Origin: Hymenopus coronatus
Lineage: Eukaryota; Arthropoda; Insecta; Mantodea; Hymenopodidae
Length of the DNA stretch: 64,000 nucleotides
Assembly (NCBI GenBank): GCA_030762935.1
Contig: CM060895.1
Location: 80,360,001 to 80,424,000 of the forward strand
Direction of reading: 5' to 3'
Under the pieces are notes generated by a model. That model saw only the letters and a list, made by a program, of their open reading frames with translations. It was not told the DNA's origin and ran no database searches. Every line of letters begins with the position of its first letter. Position 1 is the first letter of the stretch. The position numbers were made by a program, and so were the translations under genes. Below are positions 50,626-61,762 of the stretch, piece by piece.

Positions 50626-51705
50626 ATGGCCAAGAAGAGACTGCGCAGACTCGCCGCTGCTAAGGCAGCACCCGTCGCCTCTTCCTCGGCAGCCGCCGAG
50701 GAGGCAGCTTCTCCGTTGCTACCGGTCCCGGCAAGCCCTGCTTCGCCGCCGGCCGCCACCACACCCTCGCCGCAACTGCTGCGGCAGTTGCCGCCATCAC
50801 CGCCACCGCCGCCGCCCAGCTCCACGTCGCCGCCGCCCCAGTTCAGTGCCGTGGTACGGGGGGTCCCTAGGGACCTTTCCACCCGGCACCTCCTCGCCGC
50901 AGCGAAATCCAAGTGGCCTTCTTGTTTGAGGGCCACAAGGTTAATTTGCAACCGGGGACCTACACCACTTGTGAGGCTGGAAATTCAGGATCGTTCGGAC
51001 CTCGACGCTGCCTTGGCGTCAGGGTTGCCCTTGTTAGGGCAACTCCTGGTCGTCGAGGCCAGCAAGATGGAACGTTACCGGCCCTGCCGTCGCTGTTGTG
51101 CCTTCGGGCATACAGCCGACTCCTGCTCCTCGACGCCGCGGTGCCACTACTGTGGCTCCGCCAACACCACCGCTGAGTGCTCTGAGCACAATCTACGCCG
51201 TCACCGCCGGTTCTGTGCCACCTGTCGTGGCACAGGACACTTCACCGGGCAAGCTCAGTGCCCTCTCTACCCCAGGAGCAGACCACTACCACCACCCGCC
51301 CGGACTACAACACCGCCGACCATTATCGAAACCACACCACCTGCACACTCGTTAGACGCAGCGACACGGGACGCCATTCAGGATCTCCACGCGGAGATCT
51401 TGAATGTCGGCGCCCGTTTATCTGCCCTTGAAGAGCTGTGCAGTGTGATCACTGAAAAGGTACAGAACCTTCAAGCTGCCACCACCGCCGCCATCGCCAC
51501 ACTACAGTCCACCATCGCTGAGCTGTCCAGCCGGACATCTAGTGTTCAGCCACAGCCTCAGCAGGACTTCCAGCCGCAGCAGCTCCACTCCGCCGAACGG
51601 CCCCACTCCAGGGGCCAATCACACAGCGGGGCTGTTACAAGACCCGGACCTGAGTCTTGGATTCTTCGTTCACGGCAGCTACGACTGGAGAAGAACCAAC
51701 ACTAG
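50626..51705 (+). CDS. ORF1 of element B: zinc-knuckle gag-like protein (359 aa)
   Basis: Predicted RNA-binding, ribonucleoprotein-forming ORF1 product. The ATG sits in a good context (AAGATGG) 44 bp after the element start. Residues 1-72 are Ala/Pro-rich. Residues 74-147 (VVRGVPRDLS to LLVVEASK) resemble the domain preceding the knuckles in Jockey-type ORF1 proteins. Knuckles follow: C154-C157-H162-C167, a variant C173-C176-C185, and C197-C200-H205-C212. Residues 245-302 are predicted coiled coil (heptad Leu/Ile), suggesting multimerisation. The Gln/Pro-rich C-terminus is unassigned. GC content is far above the surrounding satellite. The frame is intact. Confidence 0.85.
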   Translation: MAKKRLRRLAAAKAAPVASSSAAAEEAASPLLPVPASPASPPAATTPSPQLLRQLPPSPPPPPPSSTSPPPQFSAVVRGVPRDLSTRHLLAAAKSKWPSCLRATRLICNRGPTPLVRLEIQDRSDLDAALASGLPLLGQLLVVEASKMERYRPCRRCCAFGHTADSCSSTPRCHYCGSANTTAECSEHNLRRHRRFCATCRGTGHFTGQAQCPLYPRSRPLPPPARTTTPPTIIETTPPAHSLDAATRDAIQDLHAEILNVGARLSALEELCSVITEKVQNLQAATTAAIATLQSTIAELSSRTSSVQPQPQQDFQPQQLHSAERPHSRGQSHSGAVTRPGPESWILRSRQLRLEKNQH

Positions 51706-52006
51706 CTCAACTCAATCCCTCACCCTCTAATTCCTCTACTCCTCTCCCTGAATATTCCGCGGTGACAGTCTGGGCCTCGGTCAAGTCTGTCTCCCGGACC
51801 TCATTTCACCTCTCTGACTGCAACCTACAGTCAGTTAAATTATCACCTTGAATCCGCGGGTGCAATCATGCGGTACCGCCTCTCCTTACTTCCTTCTAAT
51901 ACCGGTGGAGGGGTTTTTTAGTTGGTATGCCCAAATGGGAGACCCCGACACTCCGGGCTTGCCCGGGTCAGTCCATAAGGTGGATTTTTCCCCTCCACTC
52001 GAAACT
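51706..52006 (+). other. 3' UTR of element B
   Basis: Non-coding. From about 51846 it is homologous to the 3' end of element A (CCTTGAATCCGCGGGTGC, GCGGTAC, CCGGTGGAGGGGTTTTTTAG, ACCCCGACACT). The final CTCGAAA before poly(A) is also common to both. Confidence 0.8.
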
Positions 52007-52030
52007 AAAAAAAAAAAAAAAAAAAAAAAA
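52007..52030 (+). other. Poly(A) tail of element B
   Basis: 24 consecutive A, the last shared with the target duplication. No AATAAA signal is obvious just upstream. Confidence 0.92.
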
Positions 52031-52040
52031 CAACGTACCA
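52030..52040 (+). other. Nested target-site duplication of element B (3' side)
   Basis: ACAACGTACCA, followed by the rest of the PLE terminal segment. Confidence 0.9.
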
Positions 52041-52071
52041 GTAGTCGCTACTGAGAGACCACGGAGATGTA

Positions 52072-52119
52072 CACGCCACTGATGATGCCTGCCGCAGACG
52101 CAGGCGAAACGTCTGGGGA
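52072..52119 (+). ncRNA. Hammerhead ribozyme motif (right pLTR)
   Basis: CTGATGA at 52079-52085, helix II GCCTGC/GCAGGC (52087-52092 with 52100-52105), GAAAC at 52106-52110 and GTC at 52111-52113, with cleavage expected after C52113. Helix I pairs CCA (52076-52078) with TGG (52114-52116). Helix III is only AC/GT with no loop, as in the minimal hammerheads described for PLEs that are thought to act as dimers. One extra U (52086) sits between the core and helix II, a deviation from the consensus. Confidence 0.82.
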
Positions 52120-52170
52120 ACGAAGGGAGAAGCCCAGTGGACCACGGCCTACAAGCCCGGTTTTGTTTTC

Positions 52171-52214
52171 TATAAGTGATTCTAACACCGGCCGTGAAAG
52201 CCTTCGAACTTTAA
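52171..52214 (+). mobile_element. PLE one-sided terminal extension
   Basis: About 40 bp (TATAAGTGATTCTAACACCG and following) found only at the right end, between the pLTR end and the target duplication. A short tail at one end only is a known trait of Penelope-like elements. Confidence 0.75.
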
Positions 52215-52225
52215 TATATCGGATA
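52215..52225. other. Target-site duplication of the PLE insertion, right copy
   Basis: TATATCGGATA, identical to the left copy. The satellite continues from here in the normal order. Confidence 0.92.
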
Positions 52226-52315
52226 ATTTGGTGTCATGGTTATTTTATTTCTATTGGTCGAAAAGACCACTAACTTGTCGTCTATGCGTCCCACAATGCA
52301 ATTCTCACTACTCAT
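52226..52315. repeat. Satellite unit 14, right remainder (90 bp)
   Basis: The array resumes in phase with ATTTGGTGTCATGG directly after the second copy of the 11-bp duplication. The two parts together give a unit of about 3192 bp, so the insertion removed no satellite sequence. Confidence 0.95.
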
Positions 52316-55300
52316 AATGCACCTTAATAACACGTGACTACCTCTATAAATGAAGAACCCATTTTTTAACTTTTAAGACTTCCCCCAATTCACTGTCACT
52401 TGTTACTCAATTGCACGCACATGCGTCTTTACCAACATCTGCCTTATTAAAGAATCTCTACCTTATTCAGTGACCTAGTTTCGTAAACACCCTACTCTGC
52501 CTCAAGCTAGCTTTCTGCACATATAAATAATTATTTCATGTGTACATTAAATCATAACAGAGAAATAATAATAGGTTAAGTAATAATAATAATAATAATA
52601 ATGATAAAGTCAACTAACGGTCTCAGAATAATGGGACCCAAAAGGTGTATTTCCGATGAATTCTCGGAATTGAATTTTTAGGTGTAATACAAAGCCCTCT
52701 GTCTGTACATAGAACGTGTAGAGAGAGAGAGAGAGAGTAACAACGGCAAGTCAGCTATATAGAAGATAAGCTCCTCCACCCAAACTTCCACTTACATGGA
52801 CAATACTTTTTATTTCTTCACAAATGGCGTTAGCATTTTGATTACAACACCTAATGCTTAGGATATTTTAATAAGAATATTATACAGATACTTGCATTTT
52901 TCACATGAAACTCTTAAAGTCCTCTTCAGATTTAATGCCTGTTGTATAACTCGTAAACTCTACGAGACAGACGGAATCTTACCGGAAAAAATGTAGCTTT
53001 CGTTAAAACAAATTATTTATGCCAAAAACATTTTTTGGTCTTAATGTTTTCGAAATGTTCCATATTATTGTTTCAATTTCAAATTATGTGTACCTTTTTC
53101 TATTGAAAATGGTTATTCTTTCTCGTGGTCAATCAAACAACAAATACAATTTCCAGGCATCACATAGCTGCCAGCTCTTAAACTTACTATATCACTATGA
53201 CCTCTGTACTCTCTTCTTCCCGGTATATATACAAATAAAAAAAAAAAAATAGAGCATTTCTATGATGTTTGTCTCGATTAACATGAGGTAGATAGAGTAA
53301 CAAACCTTTTTAAATAATTGATTATTGAACAATGAATAGACAAAGCCACGCCCATGTAACACATCAGATTTTTCATACCCGAATCGTTACGTTTTATTTC
53401 GTGAATATGTAGAGAATTTTAAAGCCGTCAGATAGCGACCGGCCATGAAAAGACTTGTCCTACAATAAGAAGATTTATATCAAATAAAGTGTTGTAAGTA
53501 TAGGTTATAGAAGAGTAGAAGGTGAAAGTCATGTGAGAGCAACACATCCGATTACTATTAATATTATCGGTTTGCTATTAAATACCCACATTACTATTTA
53601 AATGAGGAACCTCTCATGGGCATTTCAAAGAGCAAATTTGTTATTTGCAGTTGTCAGAGAACTTTTTAAGTTATCTTAAGATTAGGATAACATAATATGC
53701 ATCATTTAAATGTAGAGTTTTGTTCAGTATCTTATCAATTGATTACACCGTCGAGCCGGACCCCTTGGGCGTAGGGGGCGAGAAATCTAATTAAAAACAA
53801 CCAGCAAACACTCCGCATCCTTCTGTTTGTCGGTTGCCAACTGTTAATGGTTCAACGCACTCTTCAGAGATAGCGCAGGCAATGTAATTGTCAGTACAAT
53901 ATTTTTTTTTCTTCAAAAATTAATCAGGTGATAAAATATCCTAGACTTTTTACGTAAATAAGTGTTAACCTTTATTTTCACTTTAATGTACTTATATAAA
54001 ACTTAAAATGATGGCTATTTATAAACAAATTACTCCACACATAAAACAACAATGATTACTTAAACTCTACGACTTTATATAGTCTATGCTTTGAATATGA
54101 TTGCGCAATTATCCTTCGGAGCTACCGTTCTTTACAAGTTTTTCAAGAACAGAGGGTAGTGCAGTGCACCAACCTCTACATAAGTATTAAGATAAGATAT
54201 AGATGAATTCATAAATCAGAATCTGCGTGCAGTTAGTTACTATAGATATTAGTTGCACCTCTTGTATATAAACAAACTTCATAATGGAAAGGTTTCTGTG
54301 TTACATTCTCGTGACACTGTAAACCACTCACTACATCGCTGTAACAAATTACTGTTAAACAACTTTAACAACAATTGTATGATTAATTGTGCTCTTAAGT
54401 AGGAGGTAAATGAGTGAATACATTAAGATAAATCCATAATTAGTTCTTTTGAAAGCTGGTTTTCATGATGATGAAATTCGTTTATATGCCTGGAGTTAAG
54501 ACATTTCCATGTGAGAAAAGTATTTTAAATCTGAAACCACGGAATATCTGGAAATGGTTAACTGCACGAACTAAACGTTTATGAAATATCGTGTGCGTTT
54601 AAAGGAGATTCATATTTCTTTTTTTGTGCATTAATGTTTTTCTATCTCTTGCGGTTTGCCAGTTACAAGAAATGCATCCAGAATAAAGAAGTAATTAGAA
54701 ACTAATCCCTGAAATTTCAAGATATACATTTCATTCGCCATGTAAATGTCTTTCATATACGGTATTTTAATTAAAATCGTTAGAGCCAATTGTGAGAAAA
54801 TAAACACTTTCAAAATTGTTTCCATGTAATGGATAGTTTGGTGTTTGGCGATTTTTCGCAGTCTGCATCCTTGAATGATACGATTCTTAATACCATATTC
54901 CGTACCTGTCTACTGAGTATGTGAATGTGTGTATGTATATACTCCCCGTCCTGTTTATAGCGTCACTCTGCTGGTACCTGATTATAGCGACGAGTACTAT
55001 TTTTGCCTCAGCTCAGCACGAATCTCTGATGACGCTGGCCAGTAAACATGAGATTTGACTAATTCAGGCTGGAAATCAATAGGGGTAGTTAGGAATTATA
55101 TTTCTGAATGTCACAACACATTTTTAACTTTAAATATTTACATTTTTTTCTCACTAGAATCATTAACTATAACAACAAGCACTTTTGGCTCACATACTAA
55201 AATTACTCCCTTAGCAACTGAATATAACATAGTTTTTCTAGCCACTAAATAATACGTTGAGCGCCTAACAGCCGAACTTAACATTGTGAGCCTAACAGCC

Positions 55301-55477
55301 AAACATACAACTGAGCATTAGTATATCAAACAACTGCGCATTGCAATGTGAACCAAACTGTCTTCAATCTGTTACTTATATCGGGTAATTTGGTGTCATG
55401 GTTATTTTATTTCTATTGGTCGAAAGGACCACTAACTTGTCGTCTATGCGTCCCACAATGCAATTCTCACTACTCAT
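52316..55477. repeat. Satellite unit 15 (3162 bp)
   Basis: (AAT)7 at 52582-52602. It is still close to the array consensus but has more private changes than units 1-13, for example TAGGTTAAG near 52573, ATTTTTTGGTC near 53029, TAATTGATTATTG near 53315 and GGGCGTAGGGGGCG near 53767. The homopolymer A run near 53238 is lengthened. Confidence 0.96.
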
Positions 55478-58033
55478 AATGCACCTTAATAACACGTGAC
55501 TACCTCTATAAATGAAGAACCCATTTTTTAACTTTTAAGACTTCCCCCAATTCACTGTCACTTGTTACTCAATTGCACGCACATGCGTGTTTACCAACAT
55601 CTGCCTTATTAAAGAATCTCTACCTTATTCAGTGACCTAGTTTCGTAAACACCCTACTCTGCCTCAAGCTAGCTTTCTGCACATATAAATAATTATTTCA
55701 TGTGTACATTAAATCATAACAGAGAAATAATAATAGGTAAAGTAATAATAATAATAATAATAATAATAATGATAAAGTCAATTAACGGTCTCAGAATAAT
55801 GGGACCCAAAACGTTTATTTCCGATGAATTCTCGGAATTGAATTTTTAGGTGTAATACAAAGCCCTCTGTCTGTACATAGAACGTGTAGAGAGAGAGTAA
55901 CAACGGCAAGTCAGCTATATAGAAGATAAGATCCTCCACCCAAACTTCCACTTACATGGACAATACTTTTTATTTCTTCACAAATGGCATTAGCATTTTG
56001 ATTACGACACCTAATGCTTAGGATATTTTAATAAGAATATTATACAGATACTTGCATTTTTCACGTGAAACTCTTAAAGTCCTCTTCAGATTTAATGCCT
56101 GTTGTATAACTCGTAAACTGTACGAGACAGACGGAATCTTACCGGAAAAGATGTAGATTTCGTTAAAACAAATTATTTATGCCAAAAACATTTTTATGGT
56201 CTTAATGTTTTCGAAATGTTCCATATTATTGTTTCAATTTCAAATTATGTGCACTATTTTCTAATCAAAATAGTTACTCTTTCTCGTGGTCAATCAAACA
56301 ACAAATACAATTTCAAGGCATCACATAGCTGCCAGCTCTTAAACTTACTGTAGCACTTTGACCTCCCTAGTCTCTTATTCCCAGTATATCTACAAGAAAA
56401 AAAAATTAAAGCATTTCTATGATGTTTGTATCGATTAACATGAAGTAGATAGAGTAACAACCCTTTTTAAATAATAGTAACACATCTGATTTTTCATACC
56501 CGAATCGATACGTTTTATTTCGTGAATATGTAGGGAATTATAAAGTCGTCAGATAGCGACCGGGTATGAAAATACTTATCCTACAATAAGAAGATTTATA
56601 TCAAATAAAGTGTTGTAAGTATAGGTTATAGAAGAGTGGACGGTGAAAGTCATGTGAGAGCAACACATCTGATTACTATCAATATTATCGGTTTGCTATT
56701 AAATACCCACATTACTATTTTATTGAGGAACCTCTCCATGAGCATTTCAAAGAACAAATTTGTTATTTGCAGTTGTCAGAGAACTTTTTAGTTTATTTTA
56801 GCATTAGGATAACACATAATATGGATCATTTAAATGTAGAGTTTTGTTCAGTATCTTATAAATTGATTACACCGTCGAGCCGGACCCCTTGGGCCTAGAG
56901 GGCGATAAATCTAATTAAAAATAACCAGCTGCATACTTCAGTTTGTCGGCCATCCAACTGTTAATGGTTCAACGCACTCTTCAGAGATAGCGCCAGCAAT
57001 GTAATTGGCAGTACAATAATTTTTTTCTTCAAAAATTGATCAGGTGATAAATATTCCTAAACTTGTTACATAAATAAGTGTTAAAGTTTATTTTCACTTT
57101 AATGTACTTATATAAATTTTAAAATGATTGCTATTTATAAACAAATTACTCCACACATAAAACAACAATGATTACTTTCACTCTACGACTATATATAGTC
57201 TATGCTTTGAATATGAATGCGCAATTATCTTTCGGAGCTACCGTTCTATTCAAGTTTTTCAAGAACAGAGGGTAGTGCAGTGCATCACTCTCTACATAAA
57301 TATTAAGATAACGTATAGATAAACTCATCAATCATAATCTGCGTGCAGTTAGTTACTATAGATGTTTGTTGCACCTCTTGTATATAAACAAACTTTATAA
57401 TGGAAAGGTTTCTGTGTTGCATTCACGTGACACTGTAAACCACTCACTACATCGCTGTATCAAATTACTGTTAAACTGCTTTAACAGAAATTTTATGAAT
57501 AAATGTTTGCTCTTAAGTAGAAGGTAAATGAGTGAGTACATTAAGATAAATCGATAATCAGTTCTTTTGAAAGCTGGTTGCCATGATGATGAAATTCGTT
57601 TATATGCTGGAGTTAAGACATTTCCATGTGAGAAAAGTATTTTAAATCTGAAACCACGCAATATCTGGAAATGGTTAGCTGCACGAGCTAAACGTTTATG
57701 AAATAACCTGTGCGTTGTAATGAGATTCACATTTCTTTTTGTGTGCAGTAAAGTTTTTCTATCTCTTGCGGTTTGCCAGTTACAAAACATTCCTCCAGAA
57801 TAAAGAAGTATTTAGAAACTAATCCCTGAAAATTCAAGATATACATTTCATTCGCCATGTAAATGTCTTTCATATACGGTATTTTAATTAAAGTCGTTAG
57901 AACCTTTTGTGAGAAAATAAACACTTTCAAAATTGTTTCCATGTAATGGATAGTTTGGTGTTTGGCGATTTTTCGCAGTCTGCATCCTTGAAGGATACGA
58001 TTCTTAATACCATATTCCGTACCTGTCTACTGA

Positions 58034-58079
<46 letters not shown>

Positions 58080-58622
58080 ATATACTCCCCTTCCTGTTTA
58101 TAGCGTCACTCTCCTGGTACCTGTTTATAGCGACGAATACTATTGTTGCCTCAGATCAGCACGAATCTCTGATGACGCTGGCCAGTAAACATGAGATTTG
58201 ACTAATTCAGGCTCGAGTAACAATAGGGGTAGTTAGGAATTATATTTCTGAATGTCACAACACATTTTTTAATTTGAATATTTACATTTTTTTTCTCACT
58301 AGAATCATTAAATATAACAACAAGCACTTTGGGCTCACATACTAAAATTACTCCCTTAGCAACTGAATATCACATAGTTTTTCTAGCCACTAAATATTAC
58401 CTTGTGCGCCTAACAGCCGAACTTAACATTGTGATCCTAACAGCCAAACTTACAACTGAGCATTAGTATATCAAACAATTGCGCATTGCAATGTGAACCA
58501 AACTATCTTCAATCTGTTACTTATATCGGATAATTTGGTGTCATGGCTATTTTATTTCTATTGGTCAAAAAGACTACTAACTTGTCGTTTATGCGTTCCA
58601 CAATGCAATTCTCACTACTCAC
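55478..58622. repeat. Satellite unit 16 (3145 bp), divergent
   Basis: (AAT)9 at 55744-55770. The first 800 bp are near consensus. After about 56.25 kb substitutions become frequent. A segment of about 36 bp (consensus TTTATTGAACAATGAATAG and following) is missing at about 56477, about 10 bp are missing near 56930, and a TG run has expanded at about 58037-58074. Divergence therefore rises abruptly inside this unit. Confidence 0.94.
58037..58074. repeat. (TG)n expansion in unit 16
   Basis: About 19 TG dinucleotides. Core units read GTATGTGAATGTGTGTATG at this place, so a short TG-rich seed expanded in this unit only. Unit 17 has a modest version near 61202. Confidence 0.9.
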
Positions 58623-58891
58623 AATTCAACTTAACAAAACGTGACTACCTCTATAAATGAAGAACCCATTTCTTAAACTTTTAAGACTTCCCCTAATTCA
58701 CTGTCACTTGTTACTCTATTGCACGCACATGCGTCTTTACCAACATCTGCCTTATTAAAGAATCTCAACCTTATGCAGTGACCTAGTTTCGTAAACATCC
58801 TACTCTGCTTCAAGCTAGCTTTCTGCACATATAAAAAATTATTTTATTTGTACATTAAATCATAACAGAGATATATAATAATTAAAGTAAT

Positions 58892-58932
<41 letters not shown>

Positions 58933-61762
58933 TAAAGTCAACTAACGGTCTCGGAATAATGTGACCCAAAACGTGTATTTCCGATGAATTCTCGGAATTG
59001 AATTTTTAGGTGTAATAAAAAGCCTTCTCTCTGTACATAGAACGTGTAGAGAGAGTAACAACGGCAAGTCAGCTATATAGAAGATAAGCTCCTCCACCCT
59101 AACTTCCACTTACATGGAGAATACTTTTTATTTCTTCACAAATGGCATTACCATTTTGATTACAATCCCTAATGCTTAGGATATTTTAATAACAATATCA
59201 TACAAATACTTGCATTTTTCAGAAGAAACTCTTAAACTCCTCTTCAGATTTAATGCCTGTTGTATAACTCGTAAACCCTACGAGACAGACGGAATCTCAC
59301 CGGAAAAAATGTAGATCTCGTTAAAGTAAATTATTTATGCCAAAAACATTTTAATGGTGTTAATGTTTTCGAAATATCCTATAGTATTGTTTCAATTTGA
59401 AATTATGTGTACTATTTTCTAATGAAAATAGTTATTCTTTCTCGTGGTCAATCAAACAACAAATACAATTTTAAAACATCACATAGCTGCCAGCTCTTAA
59501 ACTTACTGTAGCACTTTGACCTCTCTAGTCTCTTATTCCCAGTATATCTACAAAAACAAAAAAAAAAAACAAAAAAAACAAAATTAAAGCATTTCTATGA
59601 TGTTTGTCTCGATTAACATGAAGTAGATAGAGTAACAACCCTTTTTAAATAACAGTAACACATCTGATTTTTCATACCGGATCGTTACGTTTTATTTCGT
59701 GAATATGTAGAGAATTTTAAAGTCCACAGATAGCGACCGGCCATGAAAATACTTATCCTACATTAAGAAGATTTATATCAAATAAAGTGTTGTAAGTATA
59801 GGTTATAGAAGAGTGGACGGTGAAAGTCATGTGAGAGCAACACATCCGATTACTATTAATATTATCGGTTTTGCTATTAAATACCCACATTACTATTTAA
59901 ATGAGGAACCTCTCTATGAGCATTTCAAAGAGCAAATTTGTTATTTGCAGTTGTCAGAGAACTTTTTAGGTTATCTTATGATTAGGTTAACACATAATAT
60001 GGATCATTTAAATGCAGAGTTTATTTCAGTATCTTATCAATTGATCACACCGCCGAGCCGGACCCCTTGGGCCTAGAGGGCGAGAAATCTAATTAAAAAC
60101 AACCAGCAAACACTCCGCATCCTTCTGTTTGTCGGCTTGCCAACTGTTAATGGTTCAACCAACTCTTCAGAGATAGTACCAGCAATGTAATTTTCAGTAC
60201 AATAATTTTATTTTTTCAAAAATTGATCAGGTGATAAATAATCCTAGACTTGTTACATAAATAAGTGTTAATCTTTATTTTCACTTTAATGTATGTATAT
60301 AAATTTTAAAATGATGGCTATTTATAAATAAATTACTCGACATATAAAATACCAATGATTACTTACACTCTACGACTACATATAGTCTATGGTTTGAATA
60401 TGATTTCGCAATTATCCTTCGGAGCTACCGTTCTTTTCAAGTTTTTAAAGAACAGAGGGTAGTGCAGTACATTCACCCTCTACATAAATATTAGGATAAC
60501 ATAGATAAACTCATCAATCAGAATCTGCGTGCAGTTAGTTACTATAGATGTTAGTTGCACCTCTTGTATATAAACAAACTTCAGAATGGAAAGGTTTCTG
60601 TGTTACATTCACGTGACACTGTAAACCACTCACTACATCGCTGTAACAAATTATGTTAAACAGCTTTAACAGAAATTGTATGTATAATTGTTTGCTCTTC
60701 AGTAGAAGGTAAATGAGTGAATACATTAAGATAAATCGATAATCAGTTCTTTTGAAAGCTGGTTGCCATGATGTTGAAATTCGTTTATATGCATGGAGTT
60801 AAGACATTTCCATGTGAGAAAAGTATTTTTAATCTGAAACCACGGAATATCTCGAAATGGTTAGCTGCACGAACTAAACGTTTATGAAATAACCTGTGCG
60901 TTTTAAGGAGATTCACATTTCAATTTGTGTGCAGTAATGTTTTTCTATCTCTTGCGGTTTACCAGTTACAAAAAATGCATCCAGAATACAGAAGTATTTA
61001 GAAACTAATCCCTGAAAATTCTCCATGTAAATGTCTTTCATATACGGTATTTTAATTAAAATAGATCCATTTGTGAGAAAATAAACATTTTCAAAATTGT
61101 TTCCATGTAATGGATAGTTTGGTGGTTGGCGATTTTTCGCAAAGTCTGTATCCTTGAAGGATACGATTCTTAATACCATATGCCGTACCTATCTACTGAG
61201 TATGTGTGTGTTTGTGTATGTATATACTCCCCTTCCTGTTTATAGCGTCACTCTCCTGGTACCTGTTTATAGCGACGAATACCATTGTTGCCTCAGCTTA
61301 GCACGAATCTCTGATGACGCTGGCCAGTAAACATGAGATTTGACTAATTCAGGCTGGAGTAACAATATTGGTAGTTAGGAATTATATTTCTGAATGTCAC
61401 AACACATATTTAACTTTGAATATTTACATTTTTTTCTCAGTAGAATCATTAACTATAACAACAAGCACTTTTGGCTCACATACTACAATTATTTCTTAGC
61501 AACTGAATTTCACATAGTTTTTCTAGCCACTAAATATTACGTTGTGCGCCTAACAGCCGAACTTAACATTGCGATCCTAACAGCCAAACTTACAACTGAG
61601 CATTAGTATATCAAATAACTGCGCATTGCAATGTGAACCAAACTGTCTTCAAACTGTTACTTATATCGGATAATTTGGTGTCATAATTATTTTATTTCTA
61701 TTGGTCAAAAAGACCATTTACTTGTAGTCTATGCGTCCCACAATGCAATTCTCACAACTCAT
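58623..61762. repeat. Satellite unit 17 (3140 bp), divergent
   Basis: The AAT tract is interrupted (near 58890-58930). It shares with unit 16 the roughly 36-bp deletion (here at about 59655) and many substitutions, for example GAAGTAGATAGAG, ATGAGCATTTC and GTGCGCCTAACAG. It has its own A-rich expansion at about 59552-59583 and an 18-bp net loss near 61020. Confidence 0.93.

Larger units (their letters stand above)
50582..52030 (+). mobile_element. Element B: ORF1-only non-LTR retrotransposon
   Basis: A short 5' UTR, a complete GC-rich ORF1, a 300-bp 3' UTR and a poly(A) tail, flanked by a perfect 11-12 bp target duplication. There is no ORF2 and no trace of RT. The 3' end is homologous to that of element A, but ORF1 is a different protein, so B is not a deletion of this copy of A. 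It resembles non-autonomous, ORF1-carrying LINE derivatives known from other animals. It could also be an internally deleted member of a related autonomous family. Confidence 0.85.
52030..52170 (+). mobile_element. PLE right arm, terminal segment (pLTR end)
   Basis: Exact reverse complement of 44315-44455. It begins with the initiator hairpin CAGTAG-TCG-CTACTG (52039-52053), then carries the hammerhead motif, and ends at GTTTTC. Confidence 0.92.
44315..52214. mobile_element. Composite Penelope-like element with two nested non-LTR retrotransposons
   Basis: A single insertion in satellite unit 14. Without the nested elements the PLE is head-to-head. The left arm (44315-44455 plus 48800-49378) is the reverse complement of the right end (50003-50581 plus 52030-52170). 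Both arms have matching lengths (141 and 579 bp), and I saw one mismatch, at GCGAGGG/GGGAGGG. An inverted, 5'-truncated upstream copy and a short one-sided extension are known features of Penelope-like elements. The plus-strand copy starts abruptly at 49379, inside the RT domain. The near-perfect arms point to recent insertion. Confidence 0.9.

Noticed and set aside
50478..50951. Minus-strand Gly/Ala-rich frame opposite element B ORF1
   Set aside because: It is produced by the GC-rich codon bias of ORF1 on the other strand.
50626..51705. Cellular zinc-knuckle RNA-binding gene
   Set aside because: It lies between a poly(A)-tailed 3' end and a perfect target duplication, has no introns, and its 3' UTR matches that of a retrotransposon. 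A retroelement ORF1 is the better explanation.
44315..52170. DNA transposon with 141-bp terminal inverted repeats
   Set aside because: The inverted ends are the two arms of a head-to-head PLE. They contain hammerhead motifs, the inside arms encode GIY-YIG, there is a one-sided tail, and no transposase is present.
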